Made by a program: the position numbers and the translations under genes. Below the pieces are notes generated by a model. It was not told the DNA's origin, made no database searches, and saw only the letters and a program-made list of their open reading frames with translations. From positions 1 to 64,000 of the forward strand of contig JASGKY010000011.1 in the NCBI GenBank assembly GCA_049840435.1: 64,000 bases of DNA, given 5' to 3'. This DNA comes from JADLHS01 sp049840435 (GTDB taxonomy: Bacteria; Verrucomicrobiota; Verrucomicrobiia; Limisphaerales; JADLHS01). Shown here one piece after another: positions 56,633 through 64,000 of the stretch (the first letter of the stretch is position 1; each line of letters begins with the position of its first letter).

Positions 56633-57119
56633 AGGACCTGAAGCATTTTCATCTGGGCCGCCGTGTAGGATTGCTCGGCTGGCGCGTTCACTTGATGCTA
56701 CGCGGGGTGCTGAGGGCTTTTTCGAATGCTTTGCCCATGCCGTAGCGCTTACGGAGTTCGCGGCACATCTTACGGGCGTCCTGAAAGTATTTCTTTTTGC
56801 TATTCCTCCCCTGGATTCCCGATGCGATCCCATTTGCGATGCCCTCAAACAGTTCGGGCTCTAATTTCAACAATGGAATTTGGTGAAACTGCTCCGGGAG
56901 GTGGAGCAAGATCACCCGCCGGGCGTTCTTAAGATTGCTGAGCGTGTTAGCTTTCGGGAGGATTGGCGTCGCACCAGGCTTGGCCAGGTGAGGTGAGGAT
57001 ACAGCGACAATGGTGGCCGCCATCGCCTCCTCAATGCTCAAGTTCAGCGATGATGTGACCGGCGGAGCACAGAAGCCGTCCTGGGCGCGAGGGTCATGAT
57101 TTAGGGTGTTTTTTTTCAT
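56629..57119 (-). pseudogene. Truncated duplicate of the recombinase N-terminal region
   Basis: A 143-codon frame from 57119 repeats the recombinase's residues ~100-255: SIEEAMAATIVAVSSPHLAK, RRVILLHLPEQFHQIP, GRNSKKKYFQDARKMCREL. It stops at 56688. The homology continues one frame over (EQSYTAAQMKMLQVL) to a stop overlapping the start of the intact copy. A 42-base stretch is identical in both copies (56040-56081 and 56758-56799). So the locus arose by tandem duplication followed by loss of the catalytic part of the first copy. The short protein could still be made. Confidence 0.8.
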
Positions 57120-57872
57120 AGATGGCTTTGTCTGATGGTCGCTTTCGTTGTGTTTAATTTCGGGTAACCGGGATCTGGTTGTATCTTGGCAATATTGAAG
57201 TTACTTTTCTTGCACGGGCCGGCTCCGGGCCGCCTCGGTAAAACAATGACTGTAACTTATGATATTTTGCTTGGTTTGGACTGCGGTTCACTGTGTATAG
57301 CGCACGAGACCGAAGGAGCGTCCGTTTTTTCTTTTCCTCAAAAATCCGTGAAAAGTTATTGGTTGTCTGACCTCGCTCATGATGTCCAAAGTCGTTAATT
57401 TGGGCTGAATTGAGCGCCTGGAAAAGTTTGATATTATAGGAGAGATGGCAGAGATATACCACCGCAACAAATGAGGAAACTCAATCCTGTCAGTGCTTTA
57501 CGCATGTTTTTTTGTCGGTTAAATCCGTGATTTTCGCATCTTTTCACTTTTCACCGGCCTCAAATATGATTCAGTTATAGGCGTTATTATCGTCAATGGT
57601 AGTAATAGCCCGGAATGCCAGTGCCAATTTGCGAAGAAGGGGAATTTTTGACTGACACCCAAACCCACTCTGTAAAATTAGCGCCCATTATTGATTCGGC
57701 GACCACGAACTTTACCGTCCCGCCTGCTTTTCCCATCGCCATCTTTTAATAGTTCTTAACCTCGGGGTGCAGGGTATAAGTCGCAAAAATGGCAAGTGGT
57801 TCGGTTCCTTTTTCTACCGACCTGGTCGTTGTTTTGCCACCCAGTCGAGTCACTGCAACGGGGGACGGTAGT
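57120..57872. other. AT-rich intergenic region
   Basis: About 750 bases between the recombinase fragment and the paralogue gene. Small open frames on both strands lack recognisable content. It is richer in A+T than the glycosidase region and is a candidate for the recombinase attachment or control region, but no direct or inverted repeat pair was clear enough to call. Confidence 0.4.
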
Positions 57873-58637
57873 TCAGCCGCGGAGATGCAGTTTGATCCGA
57901 TCTGACGAGGGACAACTTGAGACCGTAAACAAGCGCCCGAGGTTCGGCGGTTGCTGCGTGACACCAATTCCCAACACCATGTGGTTGTGCTCGGCCAACT
58001 CGCGAATTTGCCGCAGAAGGCGGAAGCCGCTGACGCCTGCGTTTATCAACACCAATGCGTCGTGGCTTTTTGCTAGCCGTCCCAGTTGCGTCGCCACTGC
58101 TCTCTGAACCAGACTTTCATCAAGCTCGGCATCCAGATAAACCAGATCATCCGCCGGCACGAACCAGTCTGGCGCGTGGATGTCTACCCCGAAGATACTT
58201 CGTCTTGGGCGGACCACGGATTGGCTGTGCGCGATCGCAGTCATCAGAAAAGTCACCTCGCTGTCTTCGCCTTGCAGCAAAGTAAATCCGGTCGGTCGAG
58301 ACAAAATTCCTCGGAGGCGGGTTATTGCCGCCGGATCATGCCCCAATCGCGCATGCGCCAATGTTGGGAAGGCCCGCGAAAACTGCTCATGAATTTCGGT
58401 GCGCGTAATTGCTGGCAATCGTTCCTGAAGCCGGATGATCACTTCCAACGGAGGGCTCGCCTCGCCCAGGATCCATCGGCAGAGCGATCCGCGCGAACTT
58501 GACGTGATTTGCGTCAAACGCGAATACGGCAGCGCATTAACGTTTTCCACCTTGGCGACCTCCGCGAGCAGCGCCAGAAACATCTGCGTCGCCCGGGGCG
58601 GCACCGCTCTCTTTAACTTGCTGTTGGCCAACATCAT
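57873..58637 (-). CDS. HTH plus degenerate ATPase-like protein, paralogue of 53020-53757
   Basis: 254 residues. HTH-like N-terminus (YSRLTQITSSSRGSLCRWIL), then the same series as its paralogue: IRLQERLP, ARLGHDPAA, TLLQGEDSEVTFLMTAIAH (P-loop position, no GK(S/T)), FGVDIHAPDWFVP, LVYLDAEL, LVLINAG, and a C-terminal helix-strand unit (EHNHMVLGIGV). Identity with the paralogue is moderate, so the duplication is old. The two genes face each other across the sigma-like, excisionase-like and recombinase genes. Function unknown; a regulatory or sensing role for the island is a guess. Confidence 0.6.
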   Translation of the reverse strand: MMLANSKLKRAVPPRATQMFLALLAEVAKVENVNALPYSRLTQITSSSRGSLCRWILGEASPPLEVIIRLQERLPAITRTEIHEQFSRAFPTLAHARLGHDPAAITRLRGILSRPTGFTLLQGEDSEVTFLMTAIAHSQSVVRPRRSIFGVDIHAPDWFVPADDLVYLDAELDESLVQRAVATQLGRLAKSHDALVLINAGVSGFRLLRQIRELAEHNHMVLGIGVTQQPPNLGRLFTVSSCPSSDRIKLHLRG

Positions 58638-58960
58638 TGTCTGTTTGCCGGTTTATTTTCAAGCGAGACGCCGGCAAGGGAATCTCAGTCCGATCCACTT
58701 CCGTTTGCTCGTCACCGTCCGCTACTACAACCCCAATTCACGCTCTTTACACATCGTCCGAGCCTATCATATTTCCGCGCACTCCGTCTACTGGCTTTAT
58801 TGTCCTACATTGTTTAACTCCAAGCCTTTACAGTTAAACATTGTGGGATTCTTTGTAGGGCTGCGTCCTTTATTTGTCATCAGGACTGGAGCCGTTCACC
58901 TGACTTGGTTAGGTGGCTTTCAGTTTCCACCAGGGATCGAGTTGAGACCGGCTTGCTCCT
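58638..58960. other. Intergenic region, nothing recognised
   Basis: About 320 bases with only a low-complexity plus-strand open frame (58435-59133) that overlaps the paralogue gene antisense and is not believed. Confidence 0.35.
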
Positions 58961-59434
58961 TTGGCAGCTCGCGATTTGAGGTGGGCCTGGCAGGGCGATT
59001 TTGCGGAATTGCCCCGGGTTGTCCGTCCCCGCACGTGGCTTACGGTCTTCGTTATGGCACGACTCAGGCGCAACCAGCGGACCGGAGCACTGTATCTCGT
59101 AATCTTTCGGGGTTGCTGCTGCACCAAACATAGTTTGACGAGCTACGGTGCTGAACGACTGAAACGTCTGGGATATGAGCCTTGCGATTTTGTGCACCGA
59201 GACGTGTTGCAAATCCTCGATCAACATTTGGAATGTCAGCCGCCCTGTGGTCCGAAAGGACAATTGCAACTTGTTTGGGAAACAATTTTGAAGATGGTGG
59301 AATCGCCCGCCCCACCACCGGCTCGGCCCTTTCAGCGAGGTAGAATCCTACGCATCAATTTTAATGAAGCGATCCAGCAGGAGTTTTGTTTTTCCAAAGA
59401 ACTGCCGGTGGCGGGGCATCGCAAAGCCGCCTGA
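58961..59434 (+). CDS. Doubtful hypothetical protein
   Basis: 157 codons from the furthest start; a later start at the methionine of MARLRRNQRTGALYLV is possible. Central part SYGAERLKRLGYEPCDFVHR and ILKMVESPAPPPARPFQ, no known domain. Kept because the frame is longer than the alternatives on either strand and fills a gap, but the coding nature is unproven. Confidence 0.3.
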   Translation: MAARDLRWAWQGDFAELPRVVRPRTWLTVFVMARLRRNQRTGALYLVIFRGCCCTKHSLTSYGAERLKRLGYEPCDFVHRDVLQILDQHLECQPPCGPKGQLQLVWETILKMVESPAPPPARPFQRGRILRINFNEAIQQEFCFSKELPVAGHRKAA

Positions 59435-59522
59435 CACGACCAAACGGCACTAGCTGCGGTCATGATCGGTGCATGCCGCAGAGCAGAGCAGGGGAGAGCG
59501 GCGGATACCTAAACAAGCTTGC

Positions 59523-60518
59523 TTAGAGCAAAACCGCGCCATTGGCAGTCTGAGTCCGCCACCAATCCTCAGTTGCTCGCCGCGTGTATTGCAAGAATTT
59601 GAGCCGCGGTTCTTTGTGCCGCTTCGGAACGACTGCGACCAGGGCTTTAAATACTTGGCGCGCGTATTCCTCCCATGCGCCATTAGCTCCAGGCGTGGAT
59701 ACTTCGCGGAGTGAATCAGCCCATTCAGTTAAGCCGGCTCGGTCAAGTGCGGCGAGCGTGAGCTGCATTGAATCTCCGCGAGGATTTAATACCTCCGCCC
59801 AAACATTCTCACAGCGCTCAAAACAAATCAGGCTCTTCGCCTGCATCGCGTAGGCCTCGGCATCTTGCGGTAGGACCGGGCAGAGCATCGCAAAAGTCCG
59901 CCACCCGTGGTTCTGTAGTTTCTCCAGCGCTGCCAGCCGTTTTCTTACGGCCGGCACATTCGGCTCGATTACTCGCGCTACACCTTCATCGAGTGTTCCT
60001 GTGCTGAGTCCGAAAATTACGCGCTGCCTGGCGCGCTGGCAGAATTCTTTGTCTGCCGCCAACGCGCCCGCCACATGGCTCTCTAATAGTGGGCTTTTGG
60101 AAAGTAGTCGAATATCGAGGTCAGTCTGCTCTATCACAGTTTTGACCAACTCGACGGTCTCGGCGGCCAGCGCTACGGTAGCCGCAACATCTACCAGGGG
60201 GGAGGCGTAGACAACCTTGCCTTGCCATTTCTTGCCGCGAAACCTATTCCCCAAGGCGAGCTCGAGCCGCGCAACGGGATTTAACCGGCGGATGACTACT
60301 TCACGAAGCTGCAGTCCAGTGCCCCGGAGTGCATCTTTGACATATTGACGACGACCGACAATGGCTTGCACATAGCAATATTGACAGTTGTATGCGCAGG
60401 CAGTTCCGGCTGTGAAAGTCAGGCCATCGCAGAGGCCTTTTTTCCCGAATCCGCTTTTGGGGTTGAAGACACCCGAGTGAACCTTGATGACCGGTTTTCC
60501 AAGTATCGTGTTTGTCAT
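59523..60518 (-). CDS. Spore photoproduct lyase-like radical SAM protein (Rv2578c/PA0069 type)
   Basis: 331 residues from ATG 60518 (the frame opens at 60545). Radical SAM cluster motif CAYNCQYC (CxxxCxxC, Cys41, 45, 48 from this start) in the context GLTFTAGTACAYNCQYCYVQ, as in the SPL-like branch. Further family signatures are VYASPLVDVAATVALAAETV, VIFGLSTGTLDEGVARVIEP and FAMLCPVLPQD. True spore photoproduct lyases repair UV thymine dimers in spores; this branch in non-spore formers has no settled substrate. It is a single gene. Confidence 0.87.
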   Translation of the reverse strand: MTNTILGKPVIKVHSGVFNPKSGFGKKGLCDGLTFTAGTACAYNCQYCYVQAIVGRRQYVKDALRGTGLQLREVVIRRLNPVARLELALGNRFRGKKWQGKVVYASPLVDVAATVALAAETVELVKTVIEQTDLDIRLLSKSPLLESHVAGALAADKEFCQRARQRVIFGLSTGTLDEGVARVIEPNVPAVRKRLAALEKLQNHGWRTFAMLCPVLPQDAEAYAMQAKSLICFERCENVWAEVLNPRGDSMQLTLAALDRAGLTEWADSLREVSTPGANGAWEEYARQVFKALVAVVPKRHKEPRLKFLQYTRRATEDWWRTQTANGAVLL

Positions 60519-60732
60519 TGGCGTTACAGCCGTGGCCCGATGCAAACCTGTAACTCCGTTGGCATCGGAGGAATTCCAGCGCGCTTAATACAGCGAAGTC
60601 GGTTTTGAGGATTGCTTAAGCGGACAATTCCTTGTGCAGATGAAACCTGCATCAAACGCAGCTCGTAGAAAACCGAATATCGGTCGAACGACGCACGACT
60701 TCCTCGAATGGCTGGGCTATTGGCCCATCAGT

Positions 60733-62409
60733 TCATTTGGTCGGCGAGACGGGCGCGGCGAATTCCGCCTTCGCCGCAAGTTCGGCCCAAACTTTTTGTT
60801 GTCCGTCCGTAAACCGATTATCGGCTAGGAGCTTCTTTAGATTCAGGAACTTCGTTGCATTTCCCGAGAAGAATTTACGGTGGTAGCTGGCGAACGTGGA
60901 GCGCGTCATGATCTGGTCGAACGCCGCGAGATACCGTTCGTGATGATCCACCTTATGAAGCATGTGCCAATCCGTGCCATACATTAGCTTATCGCCAAAA
61001 CGCCATTGCCCATCAACCGAAACACGGTTGATAACCGATGCGAGACGATTTGTGTAGAGACCAAACGATTTGGTTTCCAGGATTGGTTCGAGATATCCAA
61101 CTTCGCAATAGACATTTGGATAGGTGAGGCAAAGTTGCACCACATTTGTCCCGAAAGAGCGTCGCCGATGCTCGTGTTTGTCGACGGATTTTTTGCCGTC
61201 GGCGAACCAATATGCTTCACCACCGGAGTGTCCGAAACAGAGTTTTAATGTTGGGTAATTTGATAATACTTGGCCCCAGAACTGTGGATCTGCCATCCAC
61301 CCATAATCCCGGTCCGCTTCGAAACCTGCCGGAGTGCAATGGGTGAATATCGGCAGGTCATTACTCACGCAATATCGAAACAAGCCATCAATGATTTGAT
61401 CTAGTTGGGAATTTTTTAGGTGCTTATACCGAGAATCCCAGCGCTCTTTGCTTGCTGACGACGAAGACCATCCTGGTCGTTTCGGAATTTCATTGCCGGT
61501 CGCTCGATAGCCGGAGGGAGGATAAAACTTCACCCCCACTGCGCCTGCTTTCAATCCCATGAGCATCGTCTCCAAAGCTTTTTCGCGGCGAAACGGATCA
61601 AAAGCGACGAAGTGGATCAACCGACCGGTGTAGTCTCCCTGCATCCGGTTGTCCAACCTGGCCATTCTTTGGATCTGGTCTGCAAATGGGAATTGGGGTT
61701 TCTCAGCGTAACCCATCTCCATATCCATCATGTGGTGCACAAACAGATCCGTCTTCGGGTATTCTTCAGTGATCAGGCGGTAAGCGATACGCAGATTCCC
61801 ATCGGTCATGATATCCACAAATCTCAGATAACCATCGAGACCCACTGATAACATTTTGTTTTCCGGAGATGTTTCTCCGCTCTCTTGTGGCGGGAAACCT
61901 ACGTTGCGCAGGGCTTGCGCCAACAGCTGCCGATCAGCGACAGCCTGCGCTTTTGACTCCATGACATTGATACCCTTCGTTGGCTTCATTCCGGCAATCG
62001 CGCGCAACTGGTCCCGTTGAGGGGACGTCAAAACCCGAGGTGCTACCGTGGCAGTCGCCGCCGACTCAGTGGTTGGAACACTCAGGATTGCCGAACCGTC
62101 TTCAGCATTGCCTTCCACTTTTGCCGGAGGTGGAAATGGGCCATCAAGATCATCAGGGGCAGTGAGCGTCAGAAATGCCTCTCGCAATAAATTGGCAACG
62201 GGTTTTTTAACCCATCCTGCGGCCATGGCTTGAATTGCGCCGGACAATGGCAAGTCCCGTGAATTGAACACATGCGTGTGCATGTCAATCACCGGCACCG
62301 GCGGCCCGCTGTCAGTAGCGGGTAGCTCTGCGTGCAAATTCGGCAAAAGCATGCCAGCAATCAGGCAGCTAAAACCAACCTGAATGCTCAAGGAAGAGAA
62401 CGTTTTCAT
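60733..62409 (-). CDS. Exported amidohydrolase-family protein
   Basis: About 558 residues from ATG 62409, signal peptide SLSIQVGFSCLIAGMLLPNLHA. The metal-dependent hydrolase barrel starts with the HxH motif VIDMHTHVFN (amidohydrolase_2 type). Later ligand candidates are IFTHCTPAGF, LCFGHSGGEAYW and YGTDWHML. An insertion after the first motif (residues ~60-160) is not typical of short family members. It follows the exported 62461-63666 gene by ~50 bases on the same strand, so the two may be an operon. Substrate unknown. Confidence 0.82.
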   Translation of the reverse strand: MKTFSSLSIQVGFSCLIAGMLLPNLHAELPATDSGPPVPVIDMHTHVFNSRDLPLSGAIQAMAAGWVKKPVANLLREAFLTLTAPDDLDGPFPPPAKVEGNAEDGSAILSVPTTESAATATVAPRVLTSPQRDQLRAIAGMKPTKGINVMESKAQAVADRQLLAQALRNVGFPPQESGETSPENKMLSVGLDGYLRFVDIMTDGNLRIAYRLITEEYPKTDLFVHHMMDMEMGYAEKPQFPFADQIQRMARLDNRMQGDYTGRLIHFVAFDPFRREKALETMLMGLKAGAVGVKFYPPSGYRATGNEIPKRPGWSSSSASKERWDSRYKHLKNSQLDQIIDGLFRYCVSNDLPIFTHCTPAGFEADRDYGWMADPQFWGQVLSNYPTLKLCFGHSGGEAYWFADGKKSVDKHEHRRRSFGTNVVQLCLTYPNVYCEVGYLEPILETKSFGLYTNRLASVINRVSVDGQWRFGDKLMYGTDWHMLHKVDHHERYLAAFDQIMTRSTFASYHRKFFSGNATKFLNLKKLLADNRFTDGQQKVWAELAAKAEFAAPVSPTK

Positions 62410-62460
62410 TTGGTTCGGCGCAGGTGGAAGTTTCAAAAACCACTGAACGATCATCGAGCA

Positions 62461-63666
62461 TTATTGATCGATCACGCCTTTCTCCTCCTGGATGCGAAGC
62501 TTGAGAGTTTTGGCGTCCGCTTCCAGGTTTATTCTGTTACTGGCCTTGATGTCGAATACATCTCCAATCGTTTTGGCGAAGTCCGCAAGCGCGGCAGTTG
62601 GTATTTCATTGGTTGCAATGTTCAATTTTCCAGCCCGCTTTTCAATTTGTTCCTTGGCGGTGTTCGCGAGAAACAAAAGTGCCTTGGCTCGGTCATAGGA
62701 GGAGAAGCGTTTCTCTCGCTTGAGTAAGTCGATTTCAGTTTTTAGTTGGGTCAGGAGATGTTTCTCTAGGCCGCGTAATTGTTCGAGATTCTCGGCGCCG
62801 CTAACGTCCACCGGGATAAACTGGCTTGCGGCAAGCACTGCCCATGGGGCCGTCGAATCTGCGGTGATCAGCCGGGCAATGTTGAAGCCTGCAGCTTTTG
62901 CAATTTTAATCACGACGTAGGAATGGTCCGAGACGATTTGGTTGTCATACCTGAGCTGCTGGGATGTTTCGTCGTAGGAGAGCTTGGCGGCGTCAGTATT
63001 GTTTAAGAAAGTATCCCCGTCGTGCTGAGCTGAGATTAGCACCAAGTAGTGGGCCTGCATGGTCGTGGGCGTCAGGACATCGCCGGCCTTTATATCGCCT
63101 GACCACTTGAATGGAAACGAGGTTTCATCCGTTCCAAAAAGCCTTCGAGTGATGTCTCCGACCACTTTCGCATACCCAACCCAAACCGCCGAATAGATGT
63201 CCAATGAACTCGCTTTGGTGGCGTCAAGCGCCGCAAACACTTTGGAAATATTGTCGTCGCGATTGAGGGCGACTTTTAAGGCCAGCTTTGCCGACTCTGC
63301 CTCCGCCGGAACATTGTTCAACAACACGGAAGTTTGCCCCCACGAACGATCGGTGTTTTTGCTGATATCCCCATTCTCCTCAAGCGTGGCAATCGTTAGC
63401 GCCTCCCCTTCAAAAAACTTAACCTCCCGGCCGCAGGAAATAACCATCTTGGCTTTGGAGGACAACAGGCTTTTGAAAAAGGAATCTTTTGCGGAAACCC
63501 AACCTTTGATCAAGGTCACCGAAAAATGATCACGGTCGAGCAGGATATGCTCGGTTTGATTTGTTGAACGCAACACGAAGCGTGAAGCCTCCGCAGCTAC
63601 AGTTTTCGTAGTGCCAATTGCGATCAGTAGAGATACTGCGAGAATTTGACGTGCAACAATTTTCAT
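62461..63666 (-). CDS. Exported protein of unknown function
   Basis: 401 residues, signal peptide IVARQILAVSLLIAIGTTKTVAA. No family recognised. Segments include KVVGDITRRLFGTDETSFPFKW-like and SWGQTSVLLNNVPAEAESA stretches, and a helical C-terminal third (LEKHLLTQLKTEIDLLKRE). It is upstream of the amidohydrolase and probably cotranscribed with it. Confidence 0.7.
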   Translation of the reverse strand: MKIVARQILAVSLLIAIGTTKTVAAEASRFVLRSTNQTEHILLDRDHFSVTLIKGWVSAKDSFFKSLLSSKAKMVISCGREVKFFEGEALTIATLEENGDISKNTDRSWGQTSVLLNNVPAEAESAKLALKVALNRDDNISKVFAALDATKASSLDIYSAVWVGYAKVVGDITRRLFGTDETSFPFKWSGDIKAGDVLTPTTMQAHYLVLISAQHDGDTFLNNTDAAKLSYDETSQQLRYDNQIVSDHSYVVIKIAKAAGFNIARLITADSTAPWAVLAASQFIPVDVSGAENLEQLRGLEKHLLTQLKTEIDLLKREKRFSSYDRAKALLFLANTAKEQIEKRAGKLNIATNEIPTAALADFAKTIGDVFDIKASNRINLEADAKTLKLRIQEEKGVIDQ

Positions 63667-64000
63667 AGTTTTCTGAAAACAGATTATTTGTTTGCGGTCT
63701 GAAGCGGCTTTGAAGCTTCTAAATAGCTGATGCTGGCGGTTAATGCAACTTATTAACAGCGCGCCAGTCAGTTGTGCACCGCTCGTTTCTTGATGAAACT
63801 TAAAAGCTCTTTGCTGACTGCGGGTCCGGCGTCTATTCCTGCTCGGAAGTTAAAGGATGAGTTGATGATGTTCACCGAGATTCAAGCTCTGCGGTGCGGT
63901 AACGAATTAGTTTCCGATATGTGGTTTCCTAGCTGACGCAAAATCACGTCATCTTGAGGAGCCGGTGAAGTTGCTTCGGGTGGGTGTCAGGATGCAACCC
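63667..64000. other. Window-end region, nothing recognised
   Basis: 334 bases upstream of the exported-protein gene. It should contain that gene's promoter; no complete gene, tRNA or terminator was seen. Confidence 0.4.

Noticed and set aside
56633..56848. N-terminal extension of the recombinase frame
   Set aside because: These 72 codons are the out-of-frame reading of the duplicated N-terminal fragment; the homologous protein starts at the ATG at 56632.
57120..57872. Searched for attachment sites, CRISPR repeats or a small RNA
   Set aside because: No regularly spaced repeats, no convincing direct-repeat pair and no recognisable RNA fold could be seen by eye.
58435..59133. 232-codon plus-strand frame
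   Set aside because: Its first third is antisense to the paralogue gene, and the remainder has low-quality composition with no domain.
60712..60750. Possible fourth copy of the dispersed repeat (GGGCTATTGGCCCA, then TTTGGTCGG)
   Set aside because: Similarity is limited to the head and overlaps the end of the amidohydrolase gene; too weak to call.

Overview
The window looks like a chromosomal segment of a soil-type Verrucomicrobiota bacterium, probably Pedosphaera/Limisphaerales-like. This is an inference from content: large secreted glycoside hydrolases carrying Ig-like, LamG and discoidin modules, sensor kinases with reg_prop propellers, a prepilin-like protein with the GFTLIELLVV cleavage motif, CotH/lamin-tail surface proteins, and a recurring C-terminal module ending in (F/Y)(Y/F)R(L/V). 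There are no rRNA genes, CRISPR arrays or complete tRNAs.

Left part (1-33 kb): two glycan-utilisation loci, each with its own two-component system. Locus A (1.3-10.9 kb) is a propeller-type histidine kinase, a NarL-type regulator and a GH2 enzyme in overlapping frames, then a GH127-type beta-L-arabinofuranosidase and a secreted sugar isomerase-like protein. Locus B (11.5-29.4 kb) has a NarL-type regulator divergent from a PA14-containing kinase, then a GH76-like alpha-mannanase, two GH92 alpha-mannosidases and a LacZ-type GH2. The GH76/GH92 combination points to alpha-mannan (for example yeast or fungal wall). A large secreted three-repeat protein follows. Several genes between 14.7 and 20.2 kb, plus a pilin gene at 34 kb, are broken by single frameshifts.

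Middle (33-45 kb): a decayed pilin gene, a small lipoprotein, a large CotH-kinase/lamin-tail surface protein, a 3' tRNA fragment that may be an attachment-site scar, a GH43-like enzyme, a RelE/HigB-HigA-like toxin-antitoxin pair, a secreted endonuclease I, a TPR protein and a DUF72 protein.

The most striking item is at 45.4-50.4 kb. A lexA gene with a perfect palindromic operator is followed by one uninterrupted 1446-residue reading frame that joins a catalytically complete Y-family (DinB/Pol IV-like) polymerase to an almost full-length C-family (DnaE2-like) polymerase. This looks like a one-polypeptide SOS mutasome replacing the usual separate ImuB and DnaE2 proteins.

Right part (50.6-58.6 kb): an accessory island of small unrecognised genes. 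It contains an XRE regulator, a sigma-region-2-like protein overlapping an excisionase-like protein, a tyrosine recombinase with altered catalytic boxes, a decayed partial duplicate of its N-terminus, and two divergent paralogues of an uncharacterised HTH plus ATPase-like family. Beyond it (59.5-63.7 kb) lie a spore-photoproduct-lyase-like radical SAM protein, an exported amidohydrolase and an exported protein of unknown function.
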